A stretch of DNA of 64,000 nt from contig NZ_JBBNAD010000004.1 of the NCBI RefSeq assembly GCF_037996765.1, forward strand, positions 372,001 to 436,000, written 5' to 3'. The DNA comes from Bdellovibrio sp. GT3 (GTDB lineage: Bacteria > Bdellovibrionota > Bdellovibrionia > Bdellovibrionales > Bdellovibrionaceae). Both the position numbers and the translations under genes were made by a program. Below the pieces are notes generated by a model. That model searched no databases and was not told where the DNA came from. It saw only the letters and a program-made list of their open reading frames with translations. Of this stretch, positions 9,264-18,249 are shown piece after piece. How positions within the stretch are numbered: the first letter of the stretch is position 1; each line of letters opens with the position of its first letter.

Positions 9264-10631
9264 TTAGAAGCTTTCGTCGTCTGTGGCTTTGGTGCCCAGA
9301 CGAGTTGGCTTGGGTTTGCCGTTGCCAATCGCATTGATTAAAGAGCGACCAAAGCGGCTGACCTCGCTGGCGGCATGGCCCGCAGGAGCTTCATTCGGAT
9401 CAGCACCCAACTTTTGCATGCTATCCACATTTACTGTGACCACGCCTGAAGCCGACACGCCCTGATCCAAAATCGTCAAAGCTTTATATAGATTCAACTG
9501 ACGGGAAGTGCGTGTTTTGGTTGCAAGCTGAGTTTGCGCATCACCTGTTGCCAGGATGTACTTCTTAACATCAGCCGCCGTGAAGGCCTGCTTATTGGCC
9601 ATAACCAATACTGCTGCACCTGAAACAAAGGCTGTCGCTTGAGAGGTACCGGTCATGTAGCCGTAAGAGTTGCCAGGCAAGCACGAACGAATGTTTTGGC
9701 CGGGAGCTGCGATATCCACGGTTTCGACACCATAGTTGGACGAGCTTAGAACCTGAACTGTCGGGTCCAAGGCTGTCACTGAGATGATATTTTTAAGCTT
9801 ATAGTCTGCAGGGTAGTAATGATGCTCGTCCGAGTTGGAACGCTCATTACCAGCAGCTGCAACGAAAAGAATACCTTTCTTTTCGGCTTCCTTAACAGCG
9901 TCGTGCTCTTCTTGAGAGAACTCGGTGCCGCCACCTGAATAGTTGATGATCTTTGCACCCATTTTCACAGCGTAGTTAATTGCCGCAACCGTGTTTTTCA
10001 AGTTGTCGGTATTTGGAACTTTAGGATCGTAGTACTTAAGAACCATCAGGCTGACTTCAGGGGAAACACCGGCGATGCCCTTGCCATTGCCAGCTTCAGC
10101 ACCAATGATACCGGCGATATGTGTGCCATGTCCGTGATTGTCATCCAGCTTGTTGTTGTTGGAAACAAAGTTCCAACCGTGAACGTCATCCACGAAACCG
10201 TTGCCATCGTCGTCGATGCCGTTGGTCGCCTTGTCGCGCCCCAAAGCATCTTTGCCAGTTTCACCTGGGTTCATCCAAAGATTTTTGCTTAAGTCTTCGT
10301 GATTAACATCAATACCCGTATCAATAACTGCGACCACGATATCCTTGTCACCACGAGTGACGGACCACGCACGTGCCGCATCGGATTTTTTCAAACCCCA
10401 AGCCTGGCTGATGGCAGGGTCATTAAACAAAGCACTGGGTTCGTCTTCAACCTTGTCAGTCTGTGAAGTGATCTTGGAATTCTCAAAAAGACGTCCGTCT
10501 TTTTTGCTGAACTTGCTGGAGCTCTGCGAACGAGACGGGGAGGAGTCTGAAATATACAGGTAAGTGCCCAATCCACCAAAGAAGATCACGCCGACGGCAC
10601 CGGATGCTAACAACCACTTGCGAGAAAACAT
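9264..10631 (-). CDS. Exported subtilisin-like serine protease (S8)
   Basis: The 455-residue protein has an N-terminal hydrophobic signal or anchor (WLLASGAVGVIFFGGLGTYL). The catalytic triad is visible as VIDTGIDVNHED (Asp), HGHGTHIAG (His) and GTSQATAF (Ser), with oxyanion Asn in AAAGNE. An Asp/Asn-rich loop (NGIDDDGNGFVDDVHGWNF) resembles a calcium-binding insertion. The ATG at 10631 is chosen because AAAGGGGA lies just upstream; an in-frame TTG 21 nt earlier would place that site inside the gene. No long propeptide is obvious. A GTCTC-N5-GAGAC dyad at 10699-10713 lies upstream. A role in prey digestion is inferred. Confidence 0.92.
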   Translation of the reverse strand: MFSRKWLLASGAVGVIFFGGLGTYLYISDSSPSRSQSSSKFSKKDGRLFENSKITSQTDKVEDEPSALFNDPAISQAWGLKKSDAARAWSVTRGDKDIVVAVIDTGIDVNHEDLSKNLWMNPGETGKDALGRDKATNGIDDDGNGFVDDVHGWNFVSNNNKLDDNHGHGTHIAGIIGAEAGNGKGIAGVSPEVSLMVLKYYDPKVPNTDNLKNTVAAINYAVKMGAKIINYSGGGTEFSQEEHDAVKEAEKKGILFVAAAGNERSNSDEHHYYPADYKLKNIISVTALDPTVQVLSSSNYGVETVDIAAPGQNIRSCLPGNSYGYMTGTSQATAFVSGAAVLVMANKQAFTAADVKKYILATGDAQTQLATKTRTSRQLNLYKALTILDQGVSASGVVTVNVDSMQKLGADPNEAPAGHAASEVSRFGRSLINAIGNGKPKPTRLGTKATDDESF

Positions 10632-10689
10632 GAAGAGTTCCCCTTTCTCCAAGGGGCTTATCGGCAGATTTACGTCGAGGTGAAGCTAA

Positions 10690-10719
10690 AACCGCGCTGT
10701 CTCACTCTGAGACAGGCGC
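10690..10719 (-). terminator. Hairpin after the slt gene, overlapping the GTCTC-N5-GAGAC dyad
   Basis: On the minus strand GCGCCTGTCTCA pairs with TGAGACAGCGC (one bulged base) around a 3-nt loop and is followed by GGTTTTAG. It comes 11 nt after the slt stop codon (10730) and could terminate slt. The same bases form a perfect GTCTC-N5-GAGAC dyad about 70 nt upstream of the protease start, so it may equally be an operator. Confidence 0.5.
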
Positions 10720-10729
10720 TTGGTCGGGG

Positions 10730-12817
10730 TCACTTTTTGAAATTCAATAGTTCTTCAGGAAAACGAGTGGTTTGGGAAGGATGCAGCAGGCGATTGTAGA
10801 ACACATAATTGCGCATCGTAAGCTTGATATACGCGCGGGTTTCCTCGTAAGGCACTTCCTCGATAAACTCCACGGCATCAGAGCGGAAGCGAGTCTTCAA
10901 CCAGCCACGGATAGCGGAGTCATTGGCGTTGTAGCCTGAAACTGCCAGAATGTACTGATTGTCGTACTTCTTCATCAGATTTTTAAGTTCAAAGGCCCCC
11001 AAGGGGATATTGATCTCTGGTTTGTACAGGTCTAAGGCTTCTTTGTACTGAAGGCCATAGGTGCTGGCCAGATTCTTAGAAACGCTTGGCAAGAGTTGCA
11101 TCAATCCAAAGGCATCCACAGGGCTGCGGGCTTCCGGGTCGAACGCTGATTCCTGACGAATGATTCCGTAAATGAACTCCTGAGGAATACCACTCTTCGT
11201 GGAAGCTGCAGCCACGATATCGCCGTAGGGCTGAGGGAATAAAAGTTCCGGATGGTCGTTAAGCAGGCGATCTTTAACCTCTGGTTGCAGGGAACCCAGT
11301 GTCGAGAAAAGCGGGAGATAAAGTCCCGCACGAGCGTAACCCGAGAACATTGTCAGCCATGTTGTTTCGTCAGTGACATTTTCTTTTTTAAGATCATCAG
11401 AAGCCTGGTTCAGGGCTTTTTCTGCAAATTTCTTTTCGTTCACTGTGATCAGCCACTCAATTTGCAGGCGCAGGCGGCCTTGCAATTCATTTATACCTAA
11501 CACTGTGGCATTGGCTGAATTTTGAGAGCTGGCTTTGATGGCTGGATATTCGCGATTCAACTCACGATAGGCCATCATGCCATAATAACCCAAAGGATCT
11601 TCTTTAATCAGGCTTTCCAGCTCGGTTGTGGATTCAGTAGCTTTACCTTGGTTCTTGAGTGACCGGCCCAACCAGAACTTCGCTTTCATCTTGTCAGATG
11701 AATCTTTGACAGTATCACGCATTTGCTCAAGGTTTTTAGAGGCCTCGTCAAAGCGTTGCAGCTTGTAGTAGTTCCAGGATTTCATCCATGCGAGCTTATC
11801 GCGCAAGCCAGCCTGACTGACCGGTTGCTTGTAACTTTCCTCGTAGAACTCCAGAGCTTTTTCGAAGTTCCCTTTTTCCTCTTCGATGCGACCTTTGATA
11901 AAATAAACTTCATCCATCGGATACAAGCCACGAAGTTCGCGGTTGGTTGCTGTCAAAGTTTTATAAGCGAGCGTGGTTTGATCTTCAGTCCACAATGTCT
12001 TGGCCAACAAAACTTGAGCGTCGTGGTATCGTGCCAGAGCTTTGCGGTCCTTTTTGTTTGCCAGATATTGTTTCTTTGTGGTGTTCGAAAGCTCCGTCGT
12101 AGCATTGACGTAGTCCTGCTTGCGCTGGGCCACCTTGTAGGTCATGCGAACATTTTTGGTTGCTTGAAACTTGTCTTCGTTGCTGGCTTCTTTGTTGGAT
12201 AGGATTTTACGATAAGTCGCCAATGCCGGGTCAAATTCACGATTAAAGCGTTGATCCATGGCAACCGCACTTAAATCCTTAAACTCCGGAGCAGGATTTA
12301 AACGGGGAGAGTTCGCATACAGCTGCTCTTGAGCTTCCGTGATAAGCTCTGGAGATTGTAGTTTCTGAGCGTTCTCCAAAGCCTTTAAGAGGTAGTCCTC
12401 TTTTTTCTTTTTATTGGTTTCAACGGCCGCTTTGGCCAGATAGGCCTCGGCATCATCCTTTAGGTCGGTCGTTGCGGCAGAAGCTTTTAGTTTGATATCA
12501 GCAAAAAGTTCCGCGTACCACGGATTGATAGTCTCAGGCAGCGGATTTAGTTTTACCTCAGACGCGCAGACTTCATAAGCGCGTAGTAGTGCCAGATCAT
12601 GAATAGGCAGCTCGTGAAGGCTTGATAACTGTTTATAGTTATCGCATGCCACTTTGGGGTCTGATTTCTTTTTGGTGTTTGCTTCCAGGTAAAGTCGAAC
12701 CCATTCAGGATTATCCTGGGGGATCAATCTTTTTTCAAAGCGAGTGTCTTGGCGCGAAGTGGTCGCGCAACCCATAAGAACTGATAAAAATGAGAGGGTA
12801 ATAAAAAAACGAGGCAT
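10730..12817 (-). CDS. Slt70-like lytic murein transglycosylase lipoprotein
   Basis: The 695 residues begin with a lipoprotein signal ending in LSVLMGC. A long alpha-helical, TPR-like superhelix follows (about residues 100-520). The SLT catalytic domain comes last, with Glu in IIRQESAFDPEARSPVDAFG, then GLMQLLP and YNANDSAIRGWL. This is the layout of E. coli Slt70, a periplasmic exo-acting enzyme that makes 1,6-anhydro-muropeptides, but here anchored by lipid. In a predator it may act on its own or the prey wall. The first codons (ATG CCT CGT TTT TTT) form the 3' arm and T-run of a terminator hairpin that follows htpX. Confidence 0.93.
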   Translation of the reverse strand: MPRFFITLSFLSVLMGCATTSRQDTRFEKRLIPQDNPEWVRLYLEANTKKKSDPKVACDNYKQLSSLHELPIHDLALLRAYEVCASEVKLNPLPETINPWYAELFADIKLKASAATTDLKDDAEAYLAKAAVETNKKKKEDYLLKALENAQKLQSPELITEAQEQLYANSPRLNPAPEFKDLSAVAMDQRFNREFDPALATYRKILSNKEASNEDKFQATKNVRMTYKVAQRKQDYVNATTELSNTTKKQYLANKKDRKALARYHDAQVLLAKTLWTEDQTTLAYKTLTATNRELRGLYPMDEVYFIKGRIEEEKGNFEKALEFYEESYKQPVSQAGLRDKLAWMKSWNYYKLQRFDEASKNLEQMRDTVKDSSDKMKAKFWLGRSLKNQGKATESTTELESLIKEDPLGYYGMMAYRELNREYPAIKASSQNSANATVLGINELQGRLRLQIEWLITVNEKKFAEKALNQASDDLKKENVTDETTWLTMFSGYARAGLYLPLFSTLGSLQPEVKDRLLNDHPELLFPQPYGDIVAAASTKSGIPQEFIYGIIRQESAFDPEARSPVDAFGLMQLLPSVSKNLASTYGLQYKEALDLYKPEINIPLGAFELKNLMKKYDNQYILAVSGYNANDSAIRGWLKTRFRSDAVEFIEEVPYEETRAYIKLTMRNYVFYNRLLHPSQTTRFPEELLNFKK

Positions 12818-12846
12818 GAATTAAGCTTAAGCCGTTCATGCCTCGT
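12802..12846 (-). terminator. htpX terminator whose 3' arm contains the slt start codon
   Basis: A perfect 12-bp inverted repeat, ACGAGGCATGAA / TTCATGCCTCGT, encloses a 14-nt loop. On the minus strand it is followed by TTTTTT, which is the textbook form of an intrinsic terminator. The slt ATG (12817) lies in the second arm. Transcripts reading through from htpX would hide the slt start in the stem; no ribosome-binding site is visible outside it. Confidence 0.8.
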
Positions 12847-12864
12847 GTGCAAAGGATTAGAAAA

Positions 12865-13764
12865 TTACAGACGACCACCGCGTTGAAGCGCTTCGATGCG
12901 AACCTCAAGCGGTGGATGAGTCATCATAAGTCCAGCGATGCCGCCTTTGTCGCGGTTGGAGATCATCAGCGTTGCTGTCTGACCTTCTTCTGGTGGAATT
13001 GGCAGGTCATAAACGGAACGAAGCTTTTGCAAAGCTGCGATCATGTTTTCGCGAGAGGAGTATTTTGCGCCACCAGCGTCAGCACGGAATTCTCTTTTGC
13101 GAGAATAGTAGTTCACCACAAATGATCCCAGGAATGTGAATGCGATATCACCAATGATAACGCAGGCAAAGTGCACGATGCCGCGCATTTTCTCGTCCAC
13201 GTTTTGCGCAATCAAATTTGCCAGGATACGGGAGAAGAACATCGCAAAGGCATTTACGATACCTTGGATCAAGGTCATGGTAACCATGTCACCATTCGCG
13301 ATATGTGCCACTTCGTGACCAAGCACGCCTTCAAGCTCTTTTTCGTTCATTCTTTGCAGCAATCCTGTGGAAACCGCTACCAAAGATTTACTTTTCGAAG
13401 GACCTGTTGCGAATGCGTTGATGTCTGGAGATTCATAAATCCCGACTTCCGGCATTTTTGGAAGTTGCGCGCGACGAGCCAGATCGTGAACTGTGTTCAC
13501 AAGGTGACGAAGCTCTGGATTTGAGTTGTTTGGTTCAATGATTTTTACACCATGGAACATCTTTGCCATCCATTTGGACATCAGCAAAGAAATGAAAGCG
13601 CCGCCCATACCCCAAACAAGACAGAATGCCATCATGAATGGAAGGTAACTGTTCAAACCGGTCAAGCCCAATACGCGGCTTACGATCGACCAGACGATAC
13701 CGATGGTCACGATAACCATAACGTTCGTCAGTACAAATAATCCGATTCTTTTGAAAAATGCCAT
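12865..13764 (-). CDS. htpX: HtpX-type M48 membrane metalloprotease
   Basis: The 299-residue protein has two N-terminal membrane segments. The zinc-binding motif is GHEVAHIANGD, and the third ligand is in REFRADAGGAKYS. Two further hydrophobic segments lie between them. HtpX works with FtsH in degrading damaged inner-membrane proteins. The ATG at 13764 is set by AAAGGAGTT 6 nt upstream; the in-frame start 24 nt earlier has none. The length matches E. coli HtpX (293). It lies next to clpA, which suits a proteostasis neighbourhood. Confidence 0.95.
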   Translation of the reverse strand: MAFFKRIGLFVLTNVMVIVTIGIVWSIVSRVLGLTGLNSYLPFMMAFCLVWGMGGAFISLLMSKWMAKMFHGVKIIEPNNSNPELRHLVNTVHDLARRAQLPKMPEVGIYESPDINAFATGPSKSKSLVAVSTGLLQRMNEKELEGVLGHEVAHIANGDMVTMTLIQGIVNAFAMFFSRILANLIAQNVDEKMRGIVHFACVIIGDIAFTFLGSFVVNYYSRKREFRADAGGAKYSSRENMIAALQKLRSVYDLPIPPEEGQTATLMISNRDKGGIAGLMMTHPPLEVRIEALQRGGRL

Positions 13765-13825
13765 TTTTATAACTCCTTTAAGAGACATGTTAATTTTGAT
13801 GTCTCTCCAGGAATTGTCAATAGGG

Positions 13826-13856
13826 GCACCTCTTCAAATCTGTTAAGAAGAGGTGC
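13826..13856. terminator. Inverted repeat after clpA
   Basis: GCACCTCTTC pairs exactly with GAAGAGGTGC around an 11-nt loop, just past the clpA stop at 13866. The T-rich tract expected on the minus strand is missing, so this may be a factor-assisted terminator or a 3'-end stabilising stem. Confidence 0.55.
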
Positions 13857-13865
13857 TAAAAACGA

Positions 13866-16196
13866 CTAGGTTGTAACTGGCTGTTTTTGATTTTTTTGGC
13901 CCGTGCCGCCATTCGGTGTGGTGCTAAATTGGAACCGCAAAACGTCCTTATCCAGATCCACATTGACACGTCCACCATCCATAAGGCGACCGAATAAAAG
14001 TTCATCAACCAGAGCTTTCTTCAAGTGTTCGTCCACAGTTCTTGCCAACGGACGGGCACCATAAACCTTGTCGAATCCTTTTCTCATCAACCACTTGATG
14101 ACATCCTGAGAAACATTGAGTTCCACTTTTTTCTGCAGCAATACCATTTTCAGTTCGTCGACAAATTTCTGAGTGATTTTTAAAATCATGTCATCAGAAA
14201 GATCGCGGAAGGAAACAACGGCATCCAATCGGTTAATGAACTCTGGCGCAAAGGCTTTTTTGATCGCATCCATGGAAAGGCCGCTGCGGCTTTCTTCCAC
14301 GAAACCGATTGTTCCTCGTGCAGTTTCTGCGGCACCAGCGTTGGAGGTCATGACGATGACGGCATTCTTGAAGTCAGCAACGCGACCGTTGCTGTCCGTC
14401 AAGCGACCCGCATCCATCACTTGCAGAAGGATGTTGTTGATATCCGGATGCGCTTTTTCGATCTCATCCAGTAGTAGTACACAGTAAGGGTGTTTGGAGA
14501 CGGCTTCCGTCAACAAACCACCTTCTTCATAGCCCACGTATCCCGGAGGCGCACCGACCAGTCTTGAAACCGCGTGTTTCTCCATGTACTCACTCATGTC
14601 GAAGCGTTCAAAGTGAACGCCCATGATCTGCGCCAGCTGACGGCATACTTCAGTTTTACCGACACCGGTCGGGCCAGTGAACAGGAAGCTGCCAATCGGT
14701 TTATTGGGACGGCCCAAACCACTGCGTGCGAATTTGATGCTCGCAACGAGGCGGTCGATGGCCTCGTCCTGACCAAAGATCAGTGCTTTGAGTTTCTTAT
14801 CCAAATCGCGTAACTGAGTTTTTTCAGTCGAAGAAATGGTCGCGATTGGAAGGTTGGTCATTTTGGCAATAGTCTCTTCGATTTCGCCGATATCGATAGT
14901 CAGTTCTTTGTCTGTGTTATCTTTTAAACGGAAATGCGATCCTGCTTCGTCCAGGACGTCGATAGCTTTGTCGGGCAGAAGTTTTCCGTGAATATGCTTT
15001 TGCGACAATTCGACGGCAGATCGTAAGGCCGCATCTGTGTATTTCACATGATGAAAGTCCTCGTAAGCCTTGCGCAATCCAGTCAGAATCTTGATGCAGT
15101 CTTCGTTGGTCGGCTCGTTGATGTCGATCTTTTGGAAACGACGATTCAAGGCACGATCCTTTTCGAAGTACTGACGGTATTCCTGGTGAGTGGTGGAGCC
15201 GATACAGCTGATTTCACCATTCGCCAAGGCGGGTTTTAATAAATTCGAAGCATCCATCGAGCCACCGCTGGTAGCTCCGGCGCCGACGATTGTGTGGATT
15301 TCGTCAATGAACAAGATCGTGTGGGGACGTTTGGCGATTTCTTTGACGACGGCTTTTAGGCGTCCTTCAAAATCACCCCTGAATTTGGTGCCAGCAAGCA
15401 AGCCGCCCAAATCCAAGGAATAAATCACGGCGGATTTTAATTTTTCAGGAACATCGCCGTTGACTATTTTCTGAGCAAGGCCTTCTGCCACCGCTGTTTT
15501 ACCAACACCGGGTTCGCCGATCAAAAGAGGATTGTTCTTAGTGCGACGACACAGGACCTGAATCGTTCTTTCGATCACATCCTCGCGGCCAATAAGTGGA
15601 TCGAGTTTTCCGGATTTGGCTTTTTCGTTCAAGTTCACGCAGAAACTTTCAAGGGGAGATCCGCGACCTTCCTCGAAGGATTCCTGATTGAAGTCCGTTG
15701 AACGTGGAGCTGCTGACGGAGGGGAGTCGTGCTCTTTTCCGTCTTTGGTAATTCCATGTGAAACATAATTGATGATGTCGAACTGGGTCAGTCCCTGACG
15801 GGCCAGTGCAAATGTCGCATGGGAATCTTGTTCGTAGAACAAAGAAATTAAAAGACTGCCTTCGCTGATTTGATTGCGGCCAGCACTTTTCATCTGAATG
15901 GCGGCCCGTTGAATCAAGCGGTGACAGGCCAGCGTGAATTCCGGATTCCAGGAATCAAAACCACCATAGGAACCTAATTGTTCATCTGTGATTTGTGGGA
16001 TGCCGACCTTCAGGTGTTCGCGCAAGTCCGTGCGAAGTCGTTGCACGTTGACCGCGCAGGCTTCCAGGATTTCAACCATCACCGGAGATTCTGAAAGAAC
16101 CAGCAGGATGTGCTCCAGGGTTACGAACTCGTGGCGATGACGTTTTGCCAGCTCGGTGGCTTCTGCTAACTTTCGTTCTAGCTCGCGGCTCATCAT
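13866..16196 (-). CDS. clpA: ATP-dependent Clp protease ATP-binding subunit ClpA
   Basis: The 776-residue Hsp100 unfoldase feeds substrates to ClpP. An N-terminal double Clp-N domain ([20 protein letters not shown]) is followed by AAA1 with Walker A GEPGVGKT and AAA2 with GPTGVGKT. The ClpP-docking loop is present as GTIGFVEE (IGF). The first of two consecutive ATGs (16196) overlaps the clpS stop as ATGA, which supports that start and translational coupling. A C-terminal tail rich in Gln, Lys and Asn follows the last helical domain. Confidence 0.96.
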   Translation of the reverse strand: MMSRELERKLAEATELAKRHRHEFVTLEHILLVLSESPVMVEILEACAVNVQRLRTDLREHLKVGIPQITDEQLGSYGGFDSWNPEFTLACHRLIQRAAIQMKSAGRNQISEGSLLISLFYEQDSHATFALARQGLTQFDIINYVSHGITKDGKEHDSPPSAAPRSTDFNQESFEEGRGSPLESFCVNLNEKAKSGKLDPLIGREDVIERTIQVLCRRTKNNPLLIGEPGVGKTAVAEGLAQKIVNGDVPEKLKSAVIYSLDLGGLLAGTKFRGDFEGRLKAVVKEIAKRPHTILFIDEIHTIVGAGATSGGSMDASNLLKPALANGEISCIGSTTHQEYRQYFEKDRALNRRFQKIDINEPTNEDCIKILTGLRKAYEDFHHVKYTDAALRSAVELSQKHIHGKLLPDKAIDVLDEAGSHFRLKDNTDKELTIDIGEIEETIAKMTNLPIATISSTEKTQLRDLDKKLKALIFGQDEAIDRLVASIKFARSGLGRPNKPIGSFLFTGPTGVGKTEVCRQLAQIMGVHFERFDMSEYMEKHAVSRLVGAPPGYVGYEEGGLLTEAVSKHPYCVLLLDEIEKAHPDINNILLQVMDAGRLTDSNGRVADFKNAVIVMTSNAGAAETARGTIGFVEESRSGLSMDAIKKAFAPEFINRLDAVVSFRDLSDDMILKITQKFVDELKMVLLQKKVELNVSQDVIKWLMRKGFDKVYGARPLARTVDEHLKKALVDELLFGRLMDGGRVNVDLDKDVLRFQFSTTPNGGTGQKNQKQPVTT

Positions 16197-16537
16197 GGTT
16201 CCTCCTCCAGTGTGCTCTTAAGGGGATTCTGATTAAGTTGTGCGAATTGGTTGACCTGCATCACTTTCATCTCAGCTATTTCCAGACTGAAGACTCCTGC
16301 AACACCGGCACCTTTCTTATGTACATCTAACATTATTTTCGTGGCTTCTTCTTCTGATTTCGCGAAGAACCGACGCAATACAAGAACGACGAAGTCCATA
16401 GGGGTATAGTCGTCATTAAGAAGAATGACCTTGTACATCTTCGGAGTGTCTAGTTTTGGGACGAGCTGGACCCCGGCTTCGCCGTCGGGAGATCCATATG
16501 GATAGTTGTTGTTCCGATTACCGTTTTCATCAGCCAT
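16193..16537 (-). CDS. clpS: ClpS adaptor protein (N-end rule recognition)
   Basis: The 114-residue adaptor delivers proteins with destabilising N-terminal residues to ClpA. The core is typical: [20 protein letters not shown] with the substrate-pocket Asp-Asp, then [20 protein letters not shown]. The N-terminal 30 residues are an Asn/Gly/Pro-rich extension. The stop codon overlaps the clpA start by 4 nt. A GTCTCACA half-element lies 19 nt upstream of the ATG, beside AAGGAG. Confidence 0.95.
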   Translation of the reverse strand: MADENGNRNNNYPYGSPDGEAGVQLVPKLDTPKMYKVILLNDDYTPMDFVVLVLRRFFAKSEEEATKIMLDVHKKGAGVAGVFSLEIAEMKVMQVNQFAQLNQNPLKSTLEEEP

Positions 16538-16713
16538 GGGTTTATTCTACTCCTTGTCTCACATTGAGCACGAATTTGATGGAGGCAAGTCTAGTGGATT
16601 TAAAAAAGCTGGAGATTGGTCGTGTCTCATTTGCAGGTATAGCTCATGTTGAATCCCAAAACAAAACTTCGTTTCCTTGTAGTCACTTTGGTGAAGATCC
16701 CTTGATTTCATTA

Positions 16714-16741
16714 TTCAGTTTTGACACACTTATGTCGATAA
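16714..16741 (+). promoter_or_regulatory. Candidate sigma-28 (FliA)-like promoter of pilA
   Basis: TTCAGTTT, 12 bp, then GTCGATAA resembles the FliA consensus TAAAGTTT-N11-GCCGATAA (6 of 8 and 7 of 8 matches). An overlapping TTGACA at 16721 could instead be a sigma-70 -35 box, but no good -10 follows at 17 bp. The site lies about 57 bp before the pilA GTG. FliA-type promoters are known to drive attack-phase genes in Bdellovibrio, so a pilin target would make sense. Confidence 0.4.
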
Positions 16742-16797
16742 GCATTAGGTCAGTTTAAGTAAACGGAATTTTTTAAAAGACTAAATGGAGGTCTTCA

Positions 16798-17382
16798 GTG
16801 AAAAGAACTACTAGAACGTCACAGGCGGGTTTCTCCCTAGTGGAGTTGATGGTCGTCGTGGCGATTATCGGGGTGTTGGCATCAATCGCAGTGCCAGCAG
16901 TTAATAAGTACATCGCGAAAGCGCGTCAGTCAGAAGCAAAGACAAACTTGGCTTCGTTGTATACTTCAGAGAAAGCATTCTTCTCCGAGTATACGACTTA
17001 CGATTCTCGTTTCCAAGCGATTGGCTATTCTCCTGAAGGTCAACTTCGTTACAATGTTGGCTTTTCAGCAGCACACACAATTGCGACAGCAGCAGCGAAC
17101 GGTTTTGCAACACCTGTAACAGTTGCAGCAACAAATACTGGTACATTTTGTTTAGGTATTGCGGTTGCAATGCCAACGAATGGTACGGGCCCTGGCTGCA
17201 AAATGCTAGCTCCAGCGAATGGTACGGCAACAATTTCCGCATTGCCTGCAACTGCCGGAACTGGCAATACGTTTCGAGCAGCAGCGGCAGCAGTTATTCA
17301 TAGTAGCAGCGGTGCTCCAATTGATCAGTGGACTATGACTGATATGAAAGTGCTTTCAAATACAGTAAATGGTATTCCATAG
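16798..17382 (+). CDS. pilA: Type IV pilin (PilA-like prepilin)
   Basis: The short leader KRTTRTSQAG is followed by the cleavage site G/F and the pilin helix FSLVELMVVVAIIGVLASIA with Glu at mature position 5, as PilD substrates have. The mature protein is about 184 residues with a small-residue-rich globular domain and two cysteines (GTFCLGIA and GPGCKML) that could form the D-loop disulfide. The GTG start has GGAGG 6 nt upstream. In Bdellovibrio, pili formed by PilA are needed for prey entry; that this gene is the orthologue is inferred from sequence type only. Confidence 0.88.
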   Translation: MKRTTRTSQAGFSLVELMVVVAIIGVLASIAVPAVNKYIAKARQSEAKTNLASLYTSEKAFFSEYTTYDSRFQAIGYSPEGQLRYNVGFSAAHTIATAAANGFATPVTVAATNTGTFCLGIAVAMPTNGTGPGCKMLAPANGTATISALPATAGTGNTFRAAAAAVIHSSSGAPIDQWTMTDMKVLSNTVNGIP

Positions 17383-17394
17383 TTTGAAGAAATC

Positions 17395-18096
17395 ATGAGC
17401 GTGGTGAGTTTATATTCGTCATGTTTAAAGTCAAAAATCCCAAGCATCCTGCTTGGGATTTTTGCGTTTGTATTAGTTGTTGGAACTCAGCAAACAGCAG
17501 TTATTCCTGTAAAAAATGTACAAGCAAAGTACATCGCCCCTCCACAAATGTTGGAGAGATTTGCCTTCGGCTACGCTGAAGTAATGGCAGACACAATCTG
17601 GATTCGAGCAGTTCAAGACATGGACTACTGTGATGAGGTTTCCGGAAAAGTTGGCGAAGTCTCAATTTGTGCCAATGATTCCTGGCTGTACAAGATGATC
17701 GATACAATCACGAACCTGTCGCCAAAATTTCGCGCGCCCTATGCAGTGGGTTCATTAGCGCTGACGATCTTGATCACCGATGTTGACGGTGCGACAAAAA
17801 TTTTTGAAAAAGCAGTGAAAGAGTTTCCAACAGATTGGCCTATTCTCTACCGCGCGGCCTATCACTATATGTACGAAGTGAAAGACAACAAACGTGCAGC
17901 AGAACTTCTGATCCAGGCAGCAGATCATGGAGCACCTCCATGGACTCGGACTCTGGCGGGACGGTTGTACTCTGACTCCGGCAACCTTGATCTTGCAAAA
18001 AGCCTCCTTCAAAACATGAAGGACACAAACCAAGACGAGCACCTCATCAAACGCCTCGAAGACAAGATCCGCAGCATGGATCCTCAGTTTAAATAG
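17395..18096 (+). CDS. Membrane-anchored TPR-like protein downstream of pilA
   Basis: The 233-residue protein has one N-terminal membrane segment (IPSILLGIFAFVLVVG), a conserved-looking block (PPQMLERFAFGYAEVMADTI) and helical repeats of TPR type (ATKIFEKAVKEFPTDWPILY, DLAKSLLQNMKDT). Its ATG is 12 nt after the pilA stop. A 13-bp terminator hairpin with a T run lies inside codons 13-23, which encode the membrane segment. The gene may be expressed at a reduced level behind pilA. A role in pilus assembly is a guess from position. Confidence 0.7.
   Translation: MSVVSLYSSCLKSKIPSILLGIFAFVLVVGTQQTAVIPVKNVQAKYIAPPQMLERFAFGYAEVMADTIWIRAVQDMDYCDEVSGKVGEVSICANDSWLYKMIDTITNLSPKFRAPYAVGSLALTILITDVDGATKIFEKAVKEFPTDWPILYRAAYHYMYEVKDNKRAAELLIQAADHGAPPWTRTLAGRLYSDSGNLDLAKSLLQNMKDTNQDEHLIKRLEDKIRSMDPQFK
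17433..17463 (+). terminator. Intrinsic terminator inside the 5' coding region of the TPR gene
   Basis: AAAAATCCCAAGC pairs perfectly with GCTTGGGATTTTT around a 5-nt loop. It lies 51 nt after the pilA stop codon and within the open frame of the next gene. It can end most pilA transcripts while still coding for the membrane helix of the downstream protein when read through. Confidence 0.8.
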
Positions 18097-18176
18097 CTCT
18101 CGCTTAACGCAAGTCGTCCGCAGGGCCTCTAAGTGCCCATTTTAAATCAATAATTCCTCTTTTTTGCATTCCGCGT

Positions 18177-18206
18177 TTGACGAATCCTAACAAAGCACCA
18201 TATTTT
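18177..18206 (+). promoter_or_regulatory. Candidate sigma-70 promoter of dnaJ
   Basis: TTGACG at 18177, 18 bp, then TATTTT at 18201, about 45 bp before the dnaJ ATG. Only the -35 is strong. No CIRCE-type inverted repeat is visible nearby. Confidence 0.4.
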
Positions 18207-18249
18207 TAATCGTTAATTCATAGCGCATATTGTTGAAAATGGACGAGTC

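Noticed and set aside
16456-16758. Open frame of 100 codons antisense to clpS and across the pilA upstream region
   Set aside because: It overlaps a certain gene and the candidate pilA promoter, and its translation has no recognisable features.
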